Assembly: GCA_964535315.1 (NCBI GenBank)
Contig: CAZHTS010000069.1
Coordinates: forward strand, 1 to 24,015
DNA length: 24,015 nt
Source: CAZHTS01 sp964535315
Lineage (GTDB): Bacteria; Chloroflexota; Anaerolineae; Anaerolineales; Anaerolineaceae
Direction of reading: 5' to 3'
Under the pieces are notes generated by a model that saw only the letters and a program-made list of their open reading frames with translations, was not told where the DNA came from and ran no database searches. Made by a program: the position numbers and the translations under genes. Below are positions 7,510 through 16,873 of the stretch, one piece after another (position 1 is the stretch's first letter; each line of letters begins with the position of its first letter).

Positions 7510-8190
7510 ATGGCGACCCTGTTAATCATTGAGGATGAAAGCGAACTGGTACGCGTCCTGCGTTCTTACCTGGAGAAAGCCGGTTACACCGTTTACGCCG
7601 CCACGCGCGGCGACCAGGGACTGGCGCTATGGCAGCAGGTGAACCCGGATCTGGTCTTGTTGGATCTGAACCTGCCCGGCATGGACGGGCTGGAGGTGGC
7701 GCGCCAGATTCGCCGCCGCGCGGATACGCCCATTATCATGCTCACGGCGCGCGTCGAAGAAACCGACCGCCTGATCGGTCTGGAACTGGGCGCCGACGAT
7801 TATGTTACCAAGCCATATTCACCGCGCGAGGTGGTGCTGCGCGTTAAGGCCGTCTTACGCCGCGGCGCTGCCGTGGCGGTTCAGCCGCAGCGCGTCCAGG
7901 CTGCCGATCTGGAAATCGACCTGGATGCTCATATCGTTAGCCGCGCCGGGCAGCCATTTGACCTGACGCCCACCGAGTTTGCGCTGCTGGCGGCCCTGGC
8001 GGCGCAGCCTGGACGAGCCTTCACCCGGCTGCAACTGCTCGAGGCCGCTCAGGGCACCGCCTACGAAGGGTACGAGCGCACCGTCGACGCTCATATTAAG
8101 AACCTGCGGGCCAAGATCGAGCCGGATGCGCGCAAACCGCGCTATATCGAAACCGTTTTTGGCGTTGGATATCGTTTTCGAAAGGAATAA
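7510..8190 (+). CDS. OmpR/PhoB-family response regulator
   Basis: 226-residue DNA-binding response regulator. The receiver domain (1-118) has the acidic pair E8-D9-E10, the phospho-acceptor D52 in LLDLNLPG, the switch Thr in MLTAR and the Lys in VTKPYSP. The C-terminal winged-helix domain (about 130-225) has the OmpR pattern FDLTPTEFALLAAL, RTVDAHIKNLRAKI and IETVFGVGYRF. The start lies 2 bases after the mfd stop and lacks a ribosome site; it is either leaderless, from the TATAAT just upstream, or translated by re-initiation after mfd. It is followed by a GNAT gene (3-base gap) and its likely partner kinase, so the three form one operon. The regulated genes are unknown. The lipoprotein-like gene just downstream is a candidate. 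Confidence 0.94.
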   Translation: MATLLIIEDESELVRVLRSYLEKAGYTVYAATRGDQGLALWQQVNPDLVLLDLNLPGMDGLEVARQIRRRADTPIIMLTARVEETDRLIGLELGADDYVTKPYSPREVVLRVKAVLRRGAAVAVQPQRVQAADLEIDLDAHIVSRAGQPFDLTPTEFALLAALAAQPGRAFTRLQLLEAAQGTAYEGYERTVDAHIKNLRAKIEPDARKPRYIETVFGVGYRFRKE

Positions 8191-8193
8191 GTC

Positions 8194-8703
8194 ATGATGC
8201 ATATTCGCCAGGAGACCCCGGCCGACGCCGCCCAGGTCTGGGCGGTCAACCAGCGCGCTTTTGAACGTCCGGACGAAGCTAATCTGGTGCAGCAACTGAC
8301 AGAGGCGGACGCCGTTACCCTTTCGTTGGTGGCCGAAGAGGACGGTCATGTGCTCGGCCACATCCTCTTTTCGCCGATGACGTTGGACGGCGAACACGGT
8401 TCGCTGCCGGCGGTAGGATTGGGGCCGCTGGCGGTTTTGCCCGAGCGCCAGGGCCAGGGCATTGGCGCCCAACTGATCCGCAGTGGGCTGGATGAATGCC
8501 GCCGGCTGGGGCATGAGTTGGTGTTTGTCCTCGGTCATCCGGATTACTACCCGCGCTTTGGCTTTGCGCCCACCGCTTCAATGGGCATCCGTTGCGAATA
8601 CGATGTCCCGCCCGAGGCGTTTATGCTGGTTGAGCTTCAACCCGGAGCGCTGGGCGGCCGCCAGGGGATAGCCCACTACCGTCCTGAATTCAACGGGGTC
8701 TGA
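8194..8703 (+). CDS. GNAT-family N-acetyltransferase
   Basis: 169-residue acetyl-CoA-dependent acetyltransferase of the YhbS-like type. The acetyl-CoA-binding motif A is clear (GLGPLAVLPERQGQGIGAQL), followed by GHPDYYPRFGFAPT, typical of this subgroup. Two ATGs are adjacent (8194 and 8197). AAAGGAA about 7 bases upstream fits either. The gene sits between the response regulator and the histidine kinase with gaps of 3 bases and 1 base, so it is translated from the same message. The substrate cannot be predicted. The position suggests that it either modifies a component of the pathway or is part of the response, but this is inference. Confidence 0.9.
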   Translation: MMHIRQETPADAAQVWAVNQRAFERPDEANLVQQLTEADAVTLSLVAEEDGHVLGHILFSPMTLDGEHGSLPAVGLGPLAVLPERQGQGIGAQLIRSGLDECRRLGHELVFVLGHPDYYPRFGFAPTASMGIRCEYDVPPEAFMLVELQPGALGGRQGIAHYRPEFNGV

Positions 8704-8704
8704 G

Positions 8705-10108
8705 GTGCGTCTGCGCCTGGTGCTTTCGTTTATGGCCATTGCCATCGTGGCCATCCTGGGCATGATCGTCTTTGTCAGCCTGGACTCGCGCCAGCAGCTG
8801 CAAAATTACATGCTGCGCGGCGGTATGTTTGGCGCCGAAAACCTGGTGAACGCCCTGGAGGACTATTATCGCCAGCAGGGCAGTTGGGCAGGCGTCGAAA
8901 CTTTCCTGGCCGATTGGAACCCGGCGCCGGCGCAGACAGCGTCTGCCGGGCGCCAGGGGCGCGGGATGGGGAACGGGATGATGGGCGCCGGTATGGGAAT
9001 GGGGATGATGAATCGCCGTTTGCGCCTGGCGGACGGCCAGGGCCGCCTGCTGTTTGATAATCGCAGCCTGGCGGCGGTGGAAGGTTCTCTGAGTGACGAA
9101 CAGCGGCAGCTTTCCATCCTGCTCAGCGGCGATACCGGGCAGACCGTCGGTTACCTGCTGATCGATGAAGGGCTGGCCCTCGATACGACCTCGACCCTTT
9201 TCCGGCGCATTACCTCCGCCGCTTTGCGCGCCGGTTTGTTGGCAGGGGTGCTGGCGCTGGCGCTGGGCCTGCTGTTGGCCAGCCGGCTGATCCACCCGGT
9301 TTTACAATTGACCCAGGCGGCGCAGAAGATGAGCGCCGGCGACCTGAGCCAGCGCGTCCCGGTGCAGGGGCATGATGAGCTCGCCATGCTGGCCGAGACG
9401 TTTAACCACATGAGCGCCACGCTGGCGCAGTCGGAGGAGCGGCGTAAGGCCATGACTGCCGACATCGCTCACGAACTGCGCACCCCGCTTAGTGTCCAGC
9501 GCGCCCATCTTGAGGCGCTCCAGGATGGTATTTATCCGCTGACCGCCGAGAATTTGCAGCCTGTTCTGGATCAGACCGAACTGCTTGCCCGGTTGGTGGA
9601 CGATTTGCGCACCCTGGCGCTGGCTGACGCGGGAGAACTACGTCTGGAAAAACGCACCGTGTCGCTGCCGGTGCTGGTTGGTGATATGGTTGAGCGCTTT
9701 GCTTCGGCGGCCGAGGCCCGCCGGGTGCGGTTGGTGTACAGTTTGCCGCCCGGCTGCTCCGCCGAGGTGTTGGCCGATGCCGACCGCCTGGCGCAGATTT
9801 TGAATAATATCCTGGCCAATGCGCTGCGTTACACGCCCGAAGGTGGTAAGATTGAGCTGGCGCTGACCTGCAGCGCTCCCTGGGCCGAACTGAGCGTACG
9901 CGACAGCGGCCCGGGTATTCCGCCCGAGGCGTTGGCCAGTGTATTCGAACGTTTTTACCGCGCCGATCGCAGCCGCAGCCGTGAGGAAGGCGGTACGGGG
10001 TTGGGGCTGGCCATTGCCCGCCAACTGGCCCTGGCGCACGGCGGCGATCTGCTGGCGGCCAACCATGCTGAGGGCGGGGCTGTGTTTATCTTACGTTTAC
10101 CGTTATGA
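8705..10108 (+). CDS. Membrane sensor histidine kinase with Met-rich sensor loop
   Basis: 467 residues. A first membrane helix (about 5-25), an extracytoplasmic loop of about 145 residues, a second helix (about 173-192), then HAMP, a HisKA dimerisation domain with phospho-acceptor H256 (AHELRTPLS) and a HATPase domain (N box NNILANALRYTPEGG, G1 DSGPGIPPEA, FERFYRADRS, GTGLGLAIARQL). All catalytic boxes are intact. The sensor loop has a low-complexity stretch at residues 88-102 with seven Met in 15 residues (GMGNGMMGAGMGMGMM), suggestive of soft-metal binding but unproven. The start is GTG, 1 base after the GNAT stop, with no strong ribosome site, consistent with translational coupling. It is the likely partner of the response regulator in the same operon. 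Confidence 0.95.
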   Translation: MRLRLVLSFMAIAIVAILGMIVFVSLDSRQQLQNYMLRGGMFGAENLVNALEDYYRQQGSWAGVETFLADWNPAPAQTASAGRQGRGMGNGMMGAGMGMGMMNRRLRLADGQGRLLFDNRSLAAVEGSLSDEQRQLSILLSGDTGQTVGYLLIDEGLALDTTSTLFRRITSAALRAGLLAGVLALALGLLLASRLIHPVLQLTQAAQKMSAGDLSQRVPVQGHDELAMLAETFNHMSATLAQSEERRKAMTADIAHELRTPLSVQRAHLEALQDGIYPLTAENLQPVLDQTELLARLVDDLRTLALADAGELRLEKRTVSLPVLVGDMVERFASAAEARRVRLVYSLPPGCSAEVLADADRLAQILNNILANALRYTPEGGKIELALTCSAPWAELSVRDSGPGIPPEALASVFERFYRADRSRSREEGGTGLGLAIARQLALAHGGDLLAANHAEGGAVFILRLPL

Positions 10109-10149
10109 GACGCCCTTTCCGGGCATCGCACTTTCTTGGAGGTCTTTCC

Positions 10150-11118
10150 GTGAAGAGGCAATGGTTCTCGTTCTTACTGGCGGCGCTGGTTGTCTGGTTT
10201 TCGACGGTCTTCTGCGCCGGTTCCTCAGGCCGGCGTACGCCCACACCGGCGGCCGATGCGGTGCAACGCACCCTGGCGGCCCTGCAGGCCAGCGCCACAG
10301 CGATGTCTGTCCAGGCGGCTGTCACCCCGCCGCCACCGCCTCCGGCGGATCAACCGGTGGCGCCCACCGCGCCCGCCGGCGGCCAGATCCGCGGCCGGTT
10401 ATCTTTTCCCGGTGAGGGCGTCCCACCGCTGCGAATCGTTGCTTTCCGTGAGGACAGCCAGGACTGGCGCGCCGTGGAGGTGCACAGCGGCGACGAGTAC
10501 ACGCTCGACAACCTGCCGGCCGGCACCTATTACGTGGTGGCCTACGTGCTGGGTGGTTCCAGCCCGTCAGGCGGCGGGTATACCCGCGCCGTGCCTTGTG
10601 GGCTGAGCGTCGAATGTAGCGATCACTCGCTCATCCCCGTTCTGGTGCGCCCCGGCCAGGTCGCCGAGGGCGTCGATCCTGGCGACTGGTATGCTCCCGA
10701 AGACGCTTTCCCGTCCGATCCGATGGGTTCCTCCTCGTCCACGGACACGGGCAGCATCGCCGGTGAATTGAGCTACCCGGCCGAAGCGCTGCCGCCGCTG
10801 CGTGTCGTGGCGTTCCGCACCGACGACAGCAATTTTTTTCGCTACGTCGATATTCATAGCGGCGGCAGTTACCAGATTGATCATTTGCCGCCCGGTTCTT
10901 ATTATATTGTGGCGTATGTCTTACCCAACGCCGGTTCATTCCCGGTCGGGCTGGCGGGTGCTTATACTCGCGCCGTGACCTGTGGCCTGCATACCGGCTG
11001 CGACGATCACAGCCTTGTGCCGGTGGAAGTTGCCGCCGGGCAGGCGGTCAAGCCTATCTATCCGGCCGATTGGCTTATGCCGAAAGGCACCTTCCCCCCA
11101 GACCCCGTGGGTGATTGA
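10150..11118 (+). CDS. Exported protein, possible lipoprotein, with two tandem Cys-containing domains
   Basis: 322 residues. I chose GTG 10150 because GGAGG at 10138-10142 lies 7 bases before it; an in-frame ATG at 10105 overlaps the kinase stop. Residues 1-21 are an export signal. C22 may be lipidated, but the preceding Phe is not a standard lipobox. A Pro/Thr/Ala linker (about 30-76) leads to two copies of a domain of about 120 residues starting near 79 and 202. Each has PPLRxVAFR, HSGxxYxxxxLPxGxYYxVAYVL, YTRAVxCGL and CxDHSLxPV, so each copy carries two cysteines five residues apart. The LPAGTYYVVAYV pattern resembles carboxypeptidase-regulatory or transthyretin-like beta folds. The function is not known. 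It may be an output of, or accessory to, the adjacent two-component system. Confidence 0.78.
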   Translation: MKRQWFSFLLAALVVWFSTVFCAGSSGRRTPTPAADAVQRTLAALQASATAMSVQAAVTPPPPPPADQPVAPTAPAGGQIRGRLSFPGEGVPPLRIVAFREDSQDWRAVEVHSGDEYTLDNLPAGTYYVVAYVLGGSSPSGGGYTRAVPCGLSVECSDHSLIPVLVRPGQVAEGVDPGDWYAPEDAFPSDPMGSSSSTDTGSIAGELSYPAEALPPLRVVAFRTDDSNFFRYVDIHSGGSYQIDHLPPGSYYIVAYVLPNAGSFPVGLAGAYTRAVTCGLHTGCDDHSLVPVEVAAGQAVKPIYPADWLMPKGTFPPDPVGD

Positions 11119-11136
11119 GTTCGAACGAGAGGCGTT

Positions 11137-13194
<2,058 letters not shown>

Positions 13195-13203
13195 AGCCGC
13201 CCA

Positions 13204-13222
13204 CTCCGCGCTCTCCGCGTGC
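13204..13222 (-). repeat. Dispersed GC-rich repeat, copy A
   Basis: Read on the minus strand this is GCACGCGGAGAGCGCGGAG, the same unit as the cluster at 20461-20575 with one extra base. It fills the 41-base gap between the convergent stops of uvrB and the acylphosphatase gene. Confidence 0.6.
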
Positions 13223-13235
13223 GCCATCTTACTAT

Positions 13236-13529
13236 TTAATACGTCCCGGCGATACTGAAGGTGCGGAATCTCCTGTCGGCCTCTTCCCAGCGGTGTTCGA
13301 CCTGGCTGACGTAAGCCCCGTGCGGGCCGATTTCGAGTGCGCCGAGCAATTCTTCCAGGGCCTGACGTTCGCCTTCGGCCAGCACCTCAACTTTGCCGTC
13401 GTAGGTATTACGTACCCAGCCCTTCAATTCCAGGTCAACGGCTTTTTCGAGGACGAAATAGCGAAAACCGACGCCCTGGACGTGGCCCTCGACCCATGCG
13501 TGTAGTCTGTCTGGCTCTTCGTTGCTCAT
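13236..13529 (-). CDS. acyP: Acylphosphatase
   Basis: 97-residue cytoplasmic enzyme that hydrolyses carboxyl-phosphate bonds such as acetyl phosphate or 1,3-bisphosphoglycerate. The signature GHVQGVGFRYF carries catalytic R23, and GWVRNTYDG carries N41, the two active-site residues of the family. The length is normal. The ATG overlaps the stop of the upstream protease gene (ATGA at 13526-13529), with GAGG just before it, so translation is probably coupled and the gene is the last member of the mvaD-rseP operon. The physiological link to the upstream protease genes is not obvious. Confidence 0.95.
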   Translation of the reverse strand: MSNEEPDRLHAWVEGHVQGVGFRYFVLEKAVDLELKGWVRNTYDGKVEVLAEGERQALEELLGALEIGPHGAYVSQVEHRWEEADRRFRTFSIAGTY

Positions 13530-14728
13530 TGCGCCACCTCGCGCCGCGGGTGTTTCGGGGCGCGCAACGCATTCAACAAAACCATCACCAGCGGCAGGAA
13601 GATTAACGCCGCCACCAGCAGGTAGGGCGCCAGGTTGCGCAGCACCAGGCTGGAACTATTCAACCCCAGCATCTCTTGCCGCCAACGTAAATCCAACTGG
13701 CTCAAAGAGACGTTTAAGGCCGACTCTGTGCCTGCCGCGCAACTCAACCCGTCACCGTATTGTTTCATCAACGCTTTCATGCCGCTTTGCCCGTAATTGC
13801 TGTGCAGATACCGTACGAACGAGGCGGACTGCGCATACGACAGGAATGCCACGGAGGCTTCACGCCGGAAGGGGCCGCACAGATCCTGGATGGGGAGCAG
13901 GCTGCCCTGGCTGGCAGCGTTGCTCAGGGCGCGTGGGTAGTCTGAATTGGGATACAACTCGGCCAGTGAGGCCATGCCTTCCATTAACCAGGTGGGCATA
14001 CGCTGGTAATCCTTGCCCATCACTTCGTATTGCAGGATGTGCATGATCTCGTGGGGGATTTGCCGCTCCATTTCCAGGCGCGCCTCGGATCCGGGCGGGA
14101 TCGAGATCAGGATCATCTCCAACTCTGGGCTGGCATGCCCCGCCACCCAACTCTGGCCCGGCAGGCGCAGGGCTGATTGCAGATCGGCGGAATTGGCGTA
14201 AACGTAGATGCGCAAGGGTGTGGGGGCATCTGCCTGCAGGTATTTCTGGGCGGACTCAAGCCCCTGGCTGGCGACATTGAGGATATTCTGACCGAATACC
14301 GTATCGCCCGTATACCAGAACGCTTTAAAACGTTCGTCCCCGCTTTCTTTCCATTGAAAACGGTTGTCGGTGTATTCAAAGCTATATTTCGGACTGGTCG
14401 TCTCGCTGCCGCTTTTTGCGGTGACTTTATACCAGTATTGCACCCTGGCGAACGGGTAGATGTTGAGCTGGCTCACGTCGTAAGCGAAAAGCACCTCGCC
14501 TTGGGTGTTGAGCGTTATTTTCTCGGTGTAGGTGCTCATCCCCTGGGGTTGGACGAGGATGTATACGTCGGCAATCGGCTCATTGGCTTCGATCTGTGCC
14601 TGAAAGGTGACCTGCCGGCCAAAATCGGCCGTGGCGCTCACCTGGCGAAATTCGGCTTTGAATTCCGGCCGGGGGACGGCCAACAAGTGGCTAAAAAGGA
14701 GGAGCGCTGCTGCCAGCCAGGTTTTCAT
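13526..14728 (-). CDS. Membrane-anchored gluzincin protease (peptidase MA-like)
   Basis: 400 residues. An N-terminal signal sequence (about 1-18) and a C-terminal membrane helix (about 367-388) followed by a basic tail place the body outside the cytoplasm. Residues about 22-120 look like an all-beta N-terminal domain. The zinc site is HEIMH (H226, E227, H230), and PTWLMEGMAS supplies the third ligand E250, the gluzincin arrangement of peptidase-MA-like proteins. Catalytic residues are intact, so an active metalloprotease is expected. The substrate is unknown. It starts 17 bases after the HEAT-repeat gene and overlaps acyP by 4 bases, so it is inside the operon that also encodes the intramembrane protease. 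Confidence 0.87.
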   Translation of the reverse strand: MKTWLAAALLLFSHLLAVPRPEFKAEFRQVSATADFGRQVTFQAQIEANEPIADVYILVQPQGMSTYTEKITLNTQGEVLFAYDVSQLNIYPFARVQYWYKVTAKSGSETTSPKYSFEYTDNRFQWKESGDERFKAFWYTGDTVFGQNILNVASQGLESAQKYLQADAPTPLRIYVYANSADLQSALRLPGQSWVAGHASPELEMILISIPPGSEARLEMERQIPHEIMHILQYEVMGKDYQRMPTWLMEGMASLAELYPNSDYPRALSNAASQGSLLPIQDLCGPFRREASVAFLSYAQSASFVRYLHSNYGQSGMKALMKQYGDGLSCAAGTESALNVSLSQLDLRWRQEMLGLNSSSLVLRNLAPYLLVAALIFLPLVMVLLNALRAPKHPRREVAQ

Positions 14729-14745
14729 CCCCGCCTCTGTTGTGA

Positions 14746-15750
14746 CTATCGTTTGCCGTCGTCGGCAGTGTCGTCTTCGTCCTCTTCTGAGAAGTCGAAC
14801 AGGTCGAAGTTTTTGCTCATATCCTCGGTGAAGTCCAGGTTTTCCAACGCTTCTTCGAGGAATTCGCTTTCCTCATCGTCTGCGCTTTCTTCCAGCAGGC
14901 GCACCAAACGTTCGCGCACCTCCTCACCGCCGATTTGCGACAATGACCATACCGCGCTCATGTAAATCTCGTCGCTCAGGTTCTCGTCGTCCAGCATATC
15001 CAGCAATTCCTGGCGCGCTGACGCCAGTTCCAGCTGACCGGCGGCCCGTACCGCCTCGGCCCGTACTTCGTCAACGGGGTGCGCCAGGCAGTCGAGGACG
15101 ATTTTTTCCCAGCGATTGTTGGCCGAGCGCCCCATGGCGAACACGGCGCTGCTCACCCATTCGCTATCACCGCGGTTGTAAGCGGACTGAATTAACTCGT
15201 CGACCTCATCGCGGCCCGAGGCGCCCAGGGCTTCCAGAGAGCGACGGCGCACCAGCGGGGCATCCTGGCCGCGATAGACGGTCAACAACGCTTCTTCAGC
15301 TGCCACTTTGACCTTTTCGGGGATTTCTTCGATCTCCCCCAGGTATACAAAACGTCCCAGGGCGCTGGCTGCCGCTGCTCGCACCTGTTCGTTTGGGTCG
15401 TTTTGCAGCATGGTGATGTAGGTGGCGGTCAGTTTGGGGTTTTCACATTCCCACAACAGGCGCACCGCCACTACTCGCACGCTCGCCTCGCTATCGCCCA
15501 ACGCCATCTGGCCTACGTCGTCAAAATTGACCAGCGTATCTGCCTCGGACAGTTCTTCCAGGTCTTCCAACAGTGCCTGGCGCCGTTTTGCGCTCACCTG
15601 CGACCAGCTTTTTTTAAGGCGGGCCAGATCGACCGGATTGAGATCCGAGAAATGGTGTAAGTAGCTGGGGGGGAAGGATTGACTGTCATCCAGCAGGGCA
15701 TCGAGCACCTGTTGGAAGGATACCTGCGGTTTTTTGTTCGTCTTTGCCAT
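14746..15750 (-). CDS. HEAT-repeat protein with acidic C-terminal tail
   Basis: 334 residues, cytoplasmic as no signal or membrane segment is visible. From about residue 80 to 285 it is built of HEAT/PBS-lyase-type helical repeats, seen from recurring motifs such as SVRVVAVRLLWECEN, EQVRAAAASALGRF, EVRAEAVRAAGQLE and ISMSAVWSLSQIGG-like segments near the end. The tail is very acidic (SEEDEDDTADDGKR). Such repeats form protein-binding scaffolds; no enzymatic motif is seen. I chose ATG 15750 rather than the TTG just upstream because AAGGAGG lies 4 bases before this ATG and would be too close to the TTG. It lies 9 bases after the stop of rseP and upstream of the gluzincin, suggesting a link to the protease pair, which is an inference. 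Confidence 0.85.
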   Translation of the reverse strand: MAKTNKKPQVSFQQVLDALLDDSQSFPPSYLHHFSDLNPVDLARLKKSWSQVSAKRRQALLEDLEELSEADTLVNFDDVGQMALGDSEASVRVVAVRLLWECENPKLTATYITMLQNDPNEQVRAAAASALGRFVYLGEIEEIPEKVKVAAEEALLTVYRGQDAPLVRRRSLEALGASGRDEVDELIQSAYNRGDSEWVSSAVFAMGRSANNRWEKIVLDCLAHPVDEVRAEAVRAAGQLELASARQELLDMLDDENLSDEIYMSAVWSLSQIGGEEVRERLVRLLEESADDEESEFLEEALENLDFTEDMSKNFDLFDFSEEDEDDTADDGKR

Positions 15751-15759
15751 CAAGCCTCC

Positions 15760-16851
15760 TTAGGGGCGAATTGCCGGGTTGAAGATATCCTGTACGGTGA
15801 TGTAGGCCATCAAAAGCAGCAACAGCATCAACCCTACGGCGTGCACCATGTTCTCGTGTTCTGGACGCACCCGTTTGCGGATGATGATTTCGGGCAGCAG
15901 GAACATGATCCGCCCGCCGTCCAACGCCGGCAGCGGCAACAGGTTGAAGACACCCAACGCCAGCGAGATACTCGCCACCAGATAGAGGGTGTTGATCGAG
16001 CCGGCGGCAGGCTGTTCGGCCTGGGCCTGCTCGTCCATGTCGCGCGCTTTCTGGAAGATGTTGAACATGCCCACCGGCCCTACCACGCGCGCCGTCTCAG
16101 GGGCGGCCTGGCCGCGCAGCAATTGCGCCGGAAGCAAGAAAATCTGACGGCACTGCTGGTATAACATCTGCGTGGCGTAGGGTAGAGCCTGGAAATAATT
16201 ATCGATCTTTACCAGGCGGTTGCTCATCTGGATGCCCAGTGCGCCCTGTCCCTCGGGGGGATTGGAGCGGGGTGTGGCCCGGATTTCCAGCGTCTGCTCG
16301 CCGCGCTGGATCGACAGGGTCACCTCGCGGTCGAGGTTGTCTAACACCCACTGCCGTAGTTGATCGGTTTGGGCGACACCCCGGCCGTTGAAGGCGATGA
16401 CGATGTCGTCAGCCAGCAAACCGGCGCTCTCGGCCGGCGATCCCGGGCTGACCTGTACGATTTGCACCGTATCCAGATCTGGGGCGCTGCCCACCTGGCT
16501 GAACATCAATCCAACCAGCAGCACCGCCGTGACCAGATTGAAAACTGGCCCACCCAGGAAGACAACCAGCCGCTGCCAGGCAGGCGCCGAACTCAACCCA
16601 CCGGGTACATTGGGGTCGTTTTCTCCTTTGGGGCGCACAAAGGCGCCAAAAGGAATGGCGTTGAGCGTGATGGCGGTGCCCTTAAAGGTGAACAGTTTAA
16701 CAATGCGCGGCGGCAGGCCGAAGCCGAATTCTTCCACTTCGATGCCAAACAGTCGTGAGGTGAGATAGTGGCCCAATTCGTGCACGAAGGCCAGCGCGCC
16801 CAGCGCCAGGATAAACTCGACGATATAGAGGATTAAAGTTAGTGTGTCCAT
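15760..16851 (-). CDS. rseP: RseP-type site-2 protease (M50 family, PDZ)
   Basis: 363-residue intramembrane zinc protease. An N-terminal membrane helix carries HELGH (H24, E25, H28). A PDZ domain lies at about 125-210 (VQVSPGSPAESAGLLADDIVIAFNG region). The C-terminal helix has LPLPALDGGR, whose Asp is the third zinc ligand. Family members cleave anti-sigma factors or other membrane proteins after a first cut by another protease. The ATG at 16851 has no ribosome site. A TATAAT lies just upstream, overlapping the end of mvaD, and an in-frame TTG at 16887 inside mvaD is less likely. Downstream HEAT and gluzincin genes follow closely. No sigma/anti-sigma pair is in the window, so the target is open. 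Confidence 0.94.
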   Translation of the reverse strand: MDTLTLILYIVEFILALGALAFVHELGHYLTSRLFGIEVEEFGFGLPPRIVKLFTFKGTAITLNAIPFGAFVRPKGENDPNVPGGLSSAPAWQRLVVFLGGPVFNLVTAVLLVGLMFSQVGSAPDLDTVQIVQVSPGSPAESAGLLADDIVIAFNGRGVAQTDQLRQWVLDNLDREVTLSIQRGEQTLEIRATPRSNPPEGQGALGIQMSNRLVKIDNYFQALPYATQMLYQQCRQIFLLPAQLLRGQAAPETARVVGPVGMFNIFQKARDMDEQAQAEQPAAGSINTLYLVASISLALGVFNLLPLPALDGGRIMFLLPEIIIRKRVRPEHENMVHAVGLMLLLLLMAYITVQDIFNPAIRP

Positions 16852-16867
16852 ATTTTTGATAATTTTG

Positions 16868-16873
16868 ATTATA
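16868..16873 (-). promoter_or_regulatory. Perfect -10 box directly after the mvaD stop, upstream of rseP
   Basis: TATAAT on the minus strand follows the mvaD TAG by no gap. Transcription would start near 16861, about 10 bases before the rseP ATG, which has no Shine-Dalgarno. No good -35 or TGn extension is present, so the call rests on the -10 box and its position. Confidence 0.4.
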
